From Verrucomicrobiales bacterium (GTDB lineage: Bacteria; Verrucomicrobiota; Verrucomicrobiia; Verrucomicrobiales; V1-33), in contig JAQGPD010000204.1 of NCBI GenBank assembly GCA_028293305.1, positions 1 through 12,774 on the forward strand: a DNA stretch of 12,774 bases. The letters run 5' to 3'. Shown here in pieces: positions 6,669-12,774 of this stretch; position 1 is the stretch's first letter; the number at the start of each line of letters is the position of its first letter. The notes beneath the pieces are model-generated. The model searched no databases and was not told the origin of the DNA. It saw nothing but the letters and a program-made list of their open reading frames with translations. The position numbers and the translations under genes were made by a program.

Positions 6669-7999
6669 GACGTTGGCAGCAGTTGGTGGACAAATTGGCA
6701 AAAGACATCTCCCCGGTGACCATAGCCGGTGAACATGTCGAAAGAGGAGGTTCCGGGGGCGAACAGCACGGATTGCCCGGGCTCGGCGGCGGCGTAGGCG
6801 CGGCGCACGGCATCGCCCAGATCGGCGCAGGCGACCGCGCCGGGCCAGAGTTCCGCCAGGGCGGGCCCGATCTCTCCGATGGTGAAAACGTGGGTGGTTT
6901 TTTCGCGGATCAGCGGGGTGATCGGCGTGTAGTCCAGCCCCTTCTCCTTGCCGCCGGCGATGAGCACGACCGGTTTTTCCTGGCCGCGCAGGGCGCTTTC
7001 CATGGCGTGGATATTGGTGGCTTTGGAGTCATTCAGGAACTCGCGGCCATTGATGGTGGCGACGATTTCGCAGCGATGCCGGGGCGGAATAAAATCACGC
7101 ACCGCCGCGGCCGCGCTTTCCAGGGGCAGGCCGAACGCCGTGACCGCCGCCAGGGCAGCCATGATATTTTCCGCATTGTGACGCCCCCGCAGCCGGGTGT
7201 CGGAAAGTGTCAGGACGGCTTGGCCATCCAGCTTGATGACGCCCTCTTCAAAAGTCCACGCGGTATCCGCCAGCCAAGCGCTGAACGTCACGCGGCGGGC
7301 GGCAAGCGGAGGATAGGTTTCACTGCCGTTGATCACAGCAGTGTCGGACGTGGTCTGGGTCTCGAAAATTCGTTGTTTCGCCAGCAAATACGCTTCCAGC
7401 GAAGGATGGCGGTCCAAATGATCCGGGGCAAAATTCATCCACACCGCCACGATCGGATGGAAGGTCTCGATGAGTTCCAATTGAAACGAGCTGACCTCCA
7501 CCGTGAGCACATCCAGCGGCTCGCCCGCCAGGACGACCTCGGCCAAAGCGGTGCCGTAGTTTCCGCAGGGCACGGTGCGTTTTCCCGCCGCGGTCAACAG
7601 GTGCGCGATGAGACCGGTGGTGGTGGTTTTTCCGTTAGTGCCGGTGATGGCGATCACGGGCACCGTGGTTTGCTGGAAGGCAAACTCGATCTCGCTGACG
7701 CCCGGCACGCCGCGGTCCGAAAGACTGCGCGCCAGGGGCCATGAGGGATCGATGCCCGGGCTGAGAATGGCGAGATCGAACGGGCCTTCCGCTCCACGGG
7801 CGGCGTTGCCGGTGATGACATTGAAACCTTCAGCCTGGGCCTTGCCGGCGGCGGCGGAAAGTTTGGCAGGATCGCCGTCGTCCAGCAAAGTCACCGTCGC
7901 GCCGAGTCGTTGGGCGAGGCGGGCCGCAGCCATGCCGCTGGTGCCCATGCCGAGAATGGCAAGGTGGCGACCGGCGTATTTCTGTGAGGCGGGCAACAT
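6665..7999 (-). CDS. murD: UDP-N-acetylmuramoyl-L-alanine--D-glutamate ligase
   Basis: Cytoplasmic ATP-dependent Mur ligase that adds D-glutamate to UDP-MurNAc-L-Ala. At 444 residues it is close to the family's usual length (E. coli 438). Visible: an N-terminal Rossmann-like substrate domain (ILGMGTSGMAAARLA, 15-29), the ATP loop GTNGKTTTT (120-128), EVSSFQLE (168-175), a lysine in AYLLAKQRIF (Lys208) at the position expected for the carbamylated Lys198 of E. coli, RHNAEN (273-278), NDSKATN (323-329), and the C-terminal MurD-specific SSFDMF with HRGDVF (418-433). The SFDMF block separates it from MurC, MurE and MurF. The ATG at 7999 lies 4 bases after the mraY stop with no Shine-Dalgarno sequence, which suggests coupling. 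The downstream LysM gene overlaps its stop. Confidence 0.96.
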   Translation of the reverse strand: MLPASQKYAGRHLAILGMGTSGMAAARLAQRLGATVTLLDDGDPAKLSAAAGKAQAEGFNVITGNAARGAEGPFDLAILSPGIDPSWPLARSLSDRGVPGVSEIEFAFQQTTVPVIAITGTNGKTTTTGLIAHLLTAAGKRTVPCGNYGTALAEVVLAGEPLDVLTVEVSSFQLELIETFHPIVAVWMNFAPDHLDRHPSLEAYLLAKQRIFETQTTSDTAVINGSETYPPLAARRVTFSAWLADTAWTFEEGVIKLDGQAVLTLSDTRLRGRHNAENIMAALAAVTAFGLPLESAAAAVRDFIPPRHRCEIVATINGREFLNDSKATNIHAMESALRGQEKPVVLIAGGKEKGLDYTPITPLIREKTTHVFTIGEIGPALAELWPGAVACADLGDAVRRAYAAAEPGQSVLFAPGTSSFDMFTGYGHRGDVFCQFVHQLLPTS

Positions 8000-8003
8000 G
8001 GGA

Positions 8004-9143
8004 CTAGCGAAGTTTGAGGGTGCCCAGCGCGATCATCGCGCAGAGTAGACTGAGGATCCAAAAGCGGACAATGACCTGACTTTCCTTCCAGCCTTTCAGC
8101 TCGAAGTGGTGGTGGATGGGAGTCATTTGGAAAAGGCGGCGGGGGCTGCCATACAGCTTCCGGCTGATCTTGAACCAGCTGACCTGAAGCATCACGGACA
8201 TGGCCTCCAGGACGAACACACCGCCGGCGAGAAGGAGCACGACCTCCTGTTTGCAGCAGATCGCCACCGCCGCCAAACAGCCGCCGATGGCCATGCTGCC
8301 GGTGTCGCCCATGAAGACGCGGGCGGGAAAACAGTTGAACCAAAGGAAGCCCGCCGCCGCGCCGATGAGTGCGAAACACAGCGCGGTCAGCTCACCGGCG
8401 TAGACGTTGTGCTCGATATTCAGATAGGTGGCGATGCGGTAGTTTCCGGTCACATAACAAAAGATCCCGTAGGCCAGCGCGGCGCTGATGGTGCAGCCGG
8501 CGGCGAGTCCATCGAGCCCGTCGGTGAGGTTCACGGCGTTCGAGCAACCCACGATCACCACGGCGAAAAACACCACGGTGAGCCAGCCCATGTCATGCAC
8601 CTCGAAGAGTTCCTTCTTGATGAAAGGCAGTTGGAGATGGGCGAAATAACTTTCCTGACCCGGCAGGCGGTAAAGCACATAACCGGCCGCCAAACCGACG
8701 GCCCATTGCACCGCCAGCTTGCCGCGGCTGCTGACGCCTTTCGAGTTTTTCTTGCTGACCTTCAGCCAGTCATCCACGAAACCGAGCGCGCCCAAACCGA
8801 GCATCACAAAAAGGCTGACCCACAAAAACGGATTGTCCCAGCGGCATCCCAGCAACGCCGCAAAGACCAGCGCGGCGATGATGAGCACGCCGCCCATGGT
8901 CGGGGTGCCGGCTTTTTTGCCGTGCAGTTCGAACAGTTTGTTCACTTCCTCCTTCGTGCGGATGGGCTGGCCCATCTTCAACGAGATCAGCTTCCGGATC
9001 GTCCAGTCGCCGAAAATAACGCTGAATAGAAATGCGATCACCAGCGCCGCGATGGAGCGGAATGTTTGATATTGCAGCACATTCGTCAGCTTGGTCATCA
9101 GACCGGTGCCGCCGTCGAACTGTTGGAAGATCCAGAATAACAT
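8004..9143 (-). CDS. mraY: Phospho-N-acetylmuramoyl-pentapeptide transferase (lipid I synthase)
   Basis: An integral inner-membrane enzyme that transfers phospho-MurNAc-pentapeptide from UDP to undecaprenyl phosphate, making lipid I. The 379 residues hold about ten membrane helices and the family's diagnostic motifs: GTPTMGG (79-85), the Mg-binding pair in GFVDDWLK (Asp124/Asp125), NAVNLTDGLDGLA (202-214), FMGDTGS (277-283, catalytic-site Asp280) and the MraY-specific triple histidine in TPIHHHFELKGW (341-352). That last motif rules out the related WecA/TagO enzymes. The ATG at 9143 follows the murF stop by a single base (TGA-T-ATG), so coupled translation is likely. Expected partners are MurF, which supplies the substrate, and MurG, which is not present in the window. 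Confidence 0.97.
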   Translation of the reverse strand: MLFWIFQQFDGGTGLMTKLTNVLQYQTFRSIAALVIAFLFSVIFGDWTIRKLISLKMGQPIRTKEEVNKLFELHGKKAGTPTMGGVLIIAALVFAALLGCRWDNPFLWVSLFVMLGLGALGFVDDWLKVSKKNSKGVSSRGKLAVQWAVGLAAGYVLYRLPGQESYFAHLQLPFIKKELFEVHDMGWLTVVFFAVVIVGCSNAVNLTDGLDGLAAGCTISAALAYGIFCYVTGNYRIATYLNIEHNVYAGELTALCFALIGAAAGFLWFNCFPARVFMGDTGSMAIGGCLAAVAICCKQEVVLLLAGGVFVLEAMSVMLQVSWFKISRKLYGSPRRLFQMTPIHHHFELKGWKESQVIVRFWILSLLCAMIALGTLKLR

Positions 9144-9147
9144 ATCA
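9141..9147 (-). other. One-base murF/mraY junction (TGATATG)
   Basis: The murF stop TGA (9147-9145) is separated by a single T from the mraY ATG (9143-9141), with no Shine-Dalgarno sequence in the preceding bases. The arrangement fits translational coupling and supports the mraY start. Confidence 0.75.
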
Positions 9148-10518
9148 GGCGGCGGTGGGTTCTATGACGCGTTCCATCGCGGCAGAACGGCTGCCTTTGA
9201 CGAGAATGATATCGGTGGCTCCCGCGGTGGCGCGCAGGTGGGCGGCGCAGGAGGCATGGTCCGGGAAGGCATGATGGCGGGCGGGAATGCCGCCGGCAGC
9301 GAGGTATCCCTCACTGATCCATGCCGCGTCGCCGGTGCCGACAACGCAAAGTTCATCCACTCCATATTGATGCACGGCCGTTCCCAGGGCGCGGTGCTCG
9401 GCTTCGGCGGTTTCCCCCAGTTCGCCCATCCGTCCCAGCACGGCCACACGCCGGCCGGTGCAGGCGAAACTCAAAAGCGTCTCCAGCGCGGCCCGCATGG
9501 AATCCGGGTTGGCATTGTAGGTGTCATCCAAAAATAACAAACCATCCGCGGCGCGGATTTCGAGGCGGCCATGTGTCAGGGTCGTGCTTTCCAGGCCCTC
9601 CACGATTTCCTCCGCCCGCAGTCCATAGTGCCAACCCACGGCGGCGGCCAGAGCGGCGTTGCCGGCCATGTGGCGGCCCGGGACCGGGATCTGAACCTGG
9701 TTGGACGAATGGTCGGGAAGGTGCAGGAAAAACGTGCAGCCCGCTCCGGATGACCTGACATCCGTGACCTTGATATCGCCAGCATCCATGCCCGCGGTCA
9801 GGACGCCCGCGCGGCAACGCAGGGAAATGTCAGGAGTGAAGTTGTCATTGGCATTCAGGATGACCACGCCGCTGGAATGCACGGCTTCCGCGAGCATGCC
9901 TTTTTCCAGGGCGATGGCTTCGCGCGTGCCCATGTATTCGATGTGCGCGGTGCCGATGTTGGTGATGACGGCGACGTCCGGCGCGGCGATGGCGGCCAGT
10001 GGGGCGATCTCGCCGGGGTGGTTCATACCCATTTCAAAAACGCCATGGGTCTCGTCCTCCATAACCGATAGCACGGTCAGCGGCAGGCCGATGTGATTGT
10101 TCAGATTTCCCAGGGTCGCCCGCACTTTGAAGCGGCGGGACAGGACCGCGCGGATCATGTCCTTGGTGGAAGTCTTGCCATTGCTTCCTGTCAGGCCTAT
10201 CACTTCCCCGCCCCAGGCGCGGCGGTGCGCGGCGGCCAGTTTTTGAAGCGCGGCCAGGGTGTCCTCCACCAGCAGAACGGCACTGCCCTCCGGCACCTCG
10301 ACCGGGCGGCTGACCAGCACCGCGCCCGCACCGGCGGTCAGGGCGGCGGCGGCGAAATCATGGGCGTCGAAACGTTCGCCTTTCAAAGCCACGAAAAGGA
10401 CTCCGGGTTCAATCCGGCGGTTGTCCGTGCCGACTCCCGTGATCACGGCGGCGGGGTCGCCTGACAAAAGTCGGGCGCCGCACCATTCGGTCAGGGTTTC
10501 CAGAGTTTGGGGGATCAT
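9145..10518 (-). CDS. murF: UDP-N-acetylmuramoyl-tripeptide--D-alanyl-D-alanine ligase
   Basis: Cytoplasmic Mur ligase that adds D-Ala-D-Ala to complete UDP-MurNAc-pentapeptide. The 457 residues show an N-terminal substrate domain (TDNRRIEPGVLFVAL, about 31-45), the ATP loop GSNGKTSTK (111-119), the MurF-typical FEMGMNHPGEI (161-171), TNIGTAHIEYMGT (186-198) followed by LEKGML with the probable active-site lysine (Lys206), and LDDTYNANPDSM (330-341) in the C-terminal domain. The ATG at 10518 is chosen over one 7 codons upstream because it forms an ATGA overlap with the murE stop and because the upstream codons (MDPPGTT) look unlike a MurF N-terminus. It follows murE and precedes mraY, as in the classical cluster. 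Confidence 0.96.
   Translation of the reverse strand: MIPQTLETLTEWCGARLLSGDPAAVITGVGTDNRRIEPGVLFVALKGERFDAHDFAAAALTAGAGAVLVSRPVEVPEGSAVLLVEDTLAALQKLAAAHRRAWGGEVIGLTGSNGKTSTKDMIRAVLSRRFKVRATLGNLNNHIGLPLTVLSVMEDETHGVFEMGMNHPGEIAPLAAIAAPDVAVITNIGTAHIEYMGTREAIALEKGMLAEAVHSSGVVILNANDNFTPDISLRCRAGVLTAGMDAGDIKVTDVRSSGAGCTFFLHLPDHSSNQVQIPVPGRHMAGNAALAAAVGWHYGLRAEEIVEGLESTTLTHGRLEIRAADGLLFLDDTYNANPDSMRAALETLLSFACTGRRVAVLGRMGELGETAEAEHRALGTAVHQYGVDELCVVGTGDAAWISEGYLAAGGIPARHHAFPDHASCAAHLRATAGATDIILVKGSRSAAMERVIEPTAA
10515..10518 (-). other. ATGA stop/start overlap between murE and murF
   Basis: The murF ATG (10518-10516) and the murE TGA (10517-10515) overlap in a 4-base ATGA, the same junction as murD/LysM. 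It sets the murF start and suggests re-initiation. Confidence 0.8.
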
Positions 10519-12005
10519 GGTCGTTCCGGGAGGGTCCAATTCCGCAAAATGTGACGGGTCACCTGCACGTCGTCGAACGGCGTCACCACGCCATTCACCG
10601 TCTGTCCGCTTTCATGGCCTTTGCCGGCGATGAGCACGATGTCGCCGCCTCCGGCGATGGAGATCGCGCGCTCGATGGCCGCGCGGCGGTCGGGGATCAT
10701 TTCATTGGTTTCACCGCGCATGCCTGCTTTGATTTCCGCCATGATCGCGTCGGGATCCTCACTGCGCGGATTGTCGTTGGTCAGGATGGTATAACTTCCG
10801 CCGGCTTCGGCCACGGCGCCCATGCGGGGGCGCTTCGTGCGGTCGCGGTCGCCACCGCAGCCGAAGACCGTGATGATGCGGCGCGGGCTGAGATCACGCA
10901 GGGTGCGGAGCGCATTTTCGAGCGCGTCCGGCGTGTGGGCGTAGTCGATGAAAACACGGAAGGGTTTGTTATCGCTGACGCTTTCCATGCGGCCGGGAAC
11001 CTGGGGGGAATCCTCCAAGGCCTTGACCGCCTGACGGAGATTCAGGTCCATGGACCACACCGCCGCCAGAGCGCCGAGGGCATTGTAGACATTGAATTTT
11101 CCTATCAAGGGCATGCGGACCAGGAAGCTGCGGCCGCGGGCCTCCAGCGTGAAGGTGGTGCCGCGCATGGTGGCGGTCAGCTGCGTGGCGCGGAAGTCCG
11201 CGTGCACGTTCATGCCGTAGGTGACAATGCGCAGTTTCCCTTCGTATTCGCGGGCCATGCGGCGCCCGGCGGCGTCGTCCGTATTCAAAACCAACGCCGG
11301 TTTTTTCTCCCCGCCCTGCAGCACCAGATGCTCGGCGAAGCGCGCTTTGGCGTCGTAATACGCCTCCATGGTTTTATGATAGTCAAGATGGTCCTGCGTC
11401 AGGTTGGTGAAGACCGCGGCATCGAATCGGATGCCATGCGTGCGCTGCTGCATGAGCGCGTGGGAACTCACCTCGATGGCGGCGGCGGTGCAGTGATTTT
11501 CCGTCATCGTGCGCAGCAGACGCTGCAGCGTGATGCTGTCGGGAGTGGTGTGGGAGGCGGTTTCCTCCAGGCCTTCGCCCACCACATATTTGACGGTGCC
11601 TATCAAACCGCACTGACCGCGCGCGGAGGTGATGATGTGTTGGAGAAGGAAGCAGGTGGTGGTTTTGCCATTCGTGCCGGTCACGCCCACGATGGGCAGG
11701 CGGTCGGAGGGCTTGCGGAAAAAGGCGTCGGCCGCTTCCGCGAGGGCGGCCTTGGTGTCCTTCACCGTGATCCAGGTGCCGCGGTAATCGGTGGGCACGT
11801 CCGTTTCCGCCAGGATGGCGGCGGCTCCGTTGGCGATGGCTTGGGAAATGAAATTATGGCCGTCCGAAGTCTCCCCGCGGAGAGCGGCGAAGAGGATGCC
11901 GGGCCCCGCTTGGCGCGAGTCCGCGGTGAGGCCCGTCACCTCCACATCCAGCGGTCCGAACGTGCGGACGCGGAAGAGTTGGTCGAGCAAAAAATTAAGT
12001 TTCAT
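10515..12005 (-). CDS. murE: UDP-N-acetylmuramoyl-L-alanyl-D-glutamate--2,6-diaminopimelate ligase
   Basis: Cytoplasmic Mur ligase adding the third residue of the stem peptide. In the 496 residues: DSRQAGPGILFAAL (29-42) in the UDP-binding domain, ATP loop GTNGKTTT (110-117), TTPDS (153-157), EVSSHAL (178-184), TNLTQDHLDYH (200-210), the probable carbamylated lysine in YYDAKARF (Lys220), DYAHTPD (354-360), FGCGGDRDRTKRP (381-393), DNPRSEDP (411-418) and GKGHE (461-465). DNPR is the motif tied to meso-diaminopimelate specificity, so this organism should have DAP-type peptidoglycan. The frame is open for 59 more codons upstream, but that stretch overlaps the end of ftsI in another frame and is Pro/Ser-rich. 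The ATG at 12005 (MKLNFLLDQLF) matches a normal MurE N-terminus and lies 19 bases after the ftsI stop. No Shine-Dalgarno sequence is visible. Confidence 0.97.
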   Translation of the reverse strand: MKLNFLLDQLFRVRTFGPLDVEVTGLTADSRQAGPGILFAALRGETSDGHNFISQAIANGAAAILAETDVPTDYRGTWITVKDTKAALAEAADAFFRKPSDRLPIVGVTGTNGKTTTCFLLQHIITSARGQCGLIGTVKYVVGEGLEETASHTTPDSITLQRLLRTMTENHCTAAAIEVSSHALMQQRTHGIRFDAAVFTNLTQDHLDYHKTMEAYYDAKARFAEHLVLQGGEKKPALVLNTDDAAGRRMAREYEGKLRIVTYGMNVHADFRATQLTATMRGTTFTLEARGRSFLVRMPLIGKFNVYNALGALAAVWSMDLNLRQAVKALEDSPQVPGRMESVSDNKPFRVFIDYAHTPDALENALRTLRDLSPRRIITVFGCGGDRDRTKRPRMGAVAEAGGSYTILTNDNPRSEDPDAIMAEIKAGMRGETNEMIPDRRAAIERAISIAGGGDIVLIAGKGHESGQTVNGVVTPFDDVQVTRHILRNWTLPERP

Positions 12006-12024
12006 CAGTGGGAATAGGGATGGG

Positions 12025-12774
12025 CTAACGTGAAATGCTTTTCGGAATGCCGCGCACCGGAGTGCTGTTGGCGGCCTGGGGCAGGAGCTTGGTCTCAGGT
12101 GAAAACTGGGCGGGAATTTGATAGTAGGACATGGCCCGTTCGGCGATGCGGCGGAAGATGGGCGCGGCGATGCGGCCGCCAAAGCTGGCGTGTTTTTTAC
12201 TGCGCGGGGTGTCGATGATCACCATGCCGGCCAGCCTGGGTTTGTCGGCGGGCAGGAACCCGATGAATGAGCAAATGCGGTCGTCCTGATAGACGGTGCG
12301 GAACTTTCCGTCTTTTTTGATAGTGACGGCCTTCCAGGCGGTGCCGGTTTTGCCCGCGATCTCAAAAAACTCACTGCGCCCCGGCTTGCCGGTGCCCTGC
12401 TCCATGACCTGCACCATCGCGCGGCGCACGGAGGCGGCCGCGGCGGCGGTGACCACCCGGCGGGGTTCCACCCGGGGCAGGCCTTCGACCGCCTGGCCAT
12501 CCTCGTCCACCCAGCTTTCCGCCAGGTGCAGGGGTTGCAGCATGCCGTCATTGATGATGGCTCCCAGGGCTCCGCACATCTGGGCCGGAGTCACCGAGAT
12601 GGCATTCCCGAATGCGACCCGCGAGAGGGTTTGAAAATTCATGCTGCCCCCGAGGGAGCCGCGGCTTTCAGAAGGGGATTCAAATCCCGTGGTCCGGCAA
12701 AAACCGAAGTCACGGATCAATTCCTCGAACCGTTTCGTCCCCAGCATCCGGGCCAGTTTGTAGGCGCCGATGTT
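12025..12774 (-). CDS. ftsI: Peptidoglycan D,D-transpeptidase FtsI (PBP3-type), C-terminal part, N-terminus beyond the right edge
   Basis: The last 249 residues of a class B penicillin-binding protein, the septal cross-linking enzyme partnered with FtsW. The visible part opens with NIGAYKLAR; its first Asn (12774-12772) is probably the last residue of the catalytic SxN motif, so the active-site SxxK serine lies outside the window. The KTGT box is present (12351-12340, in IAGKTGTAWK), as are the flanking family phrases NAISVTPAQMCGALGAIIN and RICSFIGFLPADKPR. After the transpeptidase fold there is a tail of about 35-40 residues rich in Pro, Ser and Gln and no PASTA domain. Assignment to FtsI rather than another PBP2-type protein rests on its place at the head of murE-murF-mraY. 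The frame is open to the right edge. Stop TAG at 12027-12025. Confidence 0.88.
   Translation of the reverse strand, partial: NIGAYKLARMLGTKRFEELIRDFGFCRTTGFESPSESRGSLGGSMNFQTLSRVAFGNAISVTPAQMCGALGAIINDGMLQPLHLAESWVDEDGQAVEGLPRVEPRRVVTAAAAASVRRAMVQVMEQGTGKPGRSEFFEIAGKTGTAWKAVTIKKDGKFRTVYQDDRICSFIGFLPADKPRLAGMVIIDTPRSKKHASFGGRIAAPIFRRIAERAMSYYQIPAQFSPETKLLPQAANSTPVRGIPKSISR

Larger units (their letters stand above)
4370..12774 (-). other. dcw (division and cell wall) operon segment: ftsI-murE-murF-mraY-murD-LysM-ftsW
   Basis: Seven co-oriented genes. Successive junctions, from ftsI onward, are +19, -4, +1, +4, -4 and +70 bases. The tight spacing and the lack of any terminator-like hairpin with a U-run between them argue for one transcript starting beyond the right edge. 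The order is the conserved dcw order apart from the added LysM gene and the absence of murG after ftsW. The 70-base gap before ftsW is the only place where a separate promoter could fit; I saw no convincing -35/-10 pair there. Confidence 0.85.

Noticed and set aside
5562..6719. A 385-codon plus-strand open frame opposite the LysM gene
   Set aside because: It is Gly/Phe-rich antisense low complexity caused by the Ala/Pro codons of the LysM linkers; the minus-strand product has a recognisable LysM domain and membrane helix.
6695..6760. Variant MurD C-terminal block (GTSSFDMF rather than ACASFDMF)
   Set aside because: The residues fit the known spread of the MurD family and leave the functional SFDMF and HRG positions intact, so this is not a real oddity.
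7705..7735. Search for a CRISPR array, insertion sequence or toxin-antitoxin pair anywhere in the window
   Set aside because: No regular repeats, inverted-repeat ends, transposase motifs or small paired genes were found; the coordinates are only a placeholder inside murD.
10551..12017. A 488-codon plus-strand open frame opposite murE
   Set aside because: It mirrors murE exactly, has a Gly/His/Arg-rich composition typical of antisense frames in GC-rich DNA, and matches no family. MurE motifs on the minus strand are complete.
12006..12182. 59-codon N-terminal extension of murE
   Set aside because: It overlaps the end of ftsI in another frame, is Pro/Ser-rich, and precedes a normal MurE N-terminus at 12005.

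Overview
The window looks like a chromosomal segment of a GC-rich, Gram-negative-type bacterium that makes meso-diaminopimelate peptidoglycan. A member of Verrucomicrobiota or a relative is my best guess. It rests on the cluster layout, the high G+C content, and the lack of recognisable Shine-Dalgarno sequences. No rRNA or other marker is present, so the taxon is inference.

Left part (1-3597, plus strand): the 3' part of an ABC transporter ATPase with a C-terminal TOBE-like region (ferric-iron/polyamine importer type) runs in from the left edge. After 63 bases comes an 857-residue FtsX/MacB-type ABC permease with two FtsX domains. These two transporter families do not normally work together, so the adjacency is probably positional.

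Middle (3598-4369): a minus-strand gene for a small, basic, Gly/Tyr-rich exported protein of unknown function forms a self-contained unit. It has a near-consensus sigma70-type promoter at 4228-4256 and a strong intrinsic terminator at 3616-3655. That terminator also fills the gap to the convergent permease gene.

Right part (4370-12774, minus strand): a division and cell wall (dcw) operon, transcribed right to left as ftsI (cut by the right edge) - murE - murF - mraY - murD - LysM protein - ftsW. MurE, MurF and MurD are cytoplasmic ligases that build UDP-MurNAc-pentapeptide. MraY moves it to the lipid carrier as lipid I. FtsW and FtsI are the septal glycosyltransferase and transpeptidase that use the finished lipid II. 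Genes overlap by 4 bases or lie 1-19 bases apart, apart from a 70-base gap before ftsW, so translational coupling is likely. The order follows the classical dcw cluster except in two respects. A membrane-anchored protein with two LysM-like modules sits between murD and ftsW, and murG/murC and the later genes do not follow ftsW.

Most of the window is ordinary, well-conserved machinery. The best candidate for something under-described is the LysM protein, whose architecture (short cytoplasmic tail, one membrane helix, long low-complexity linkers, C-terminal glycan-binding module) resembles FtsN with LysM in place of SPOR. No mobile elements, CRISPR arrays, tRNA or rRNA genes were seen, and no gene-free stretch exceeds 300 bases.
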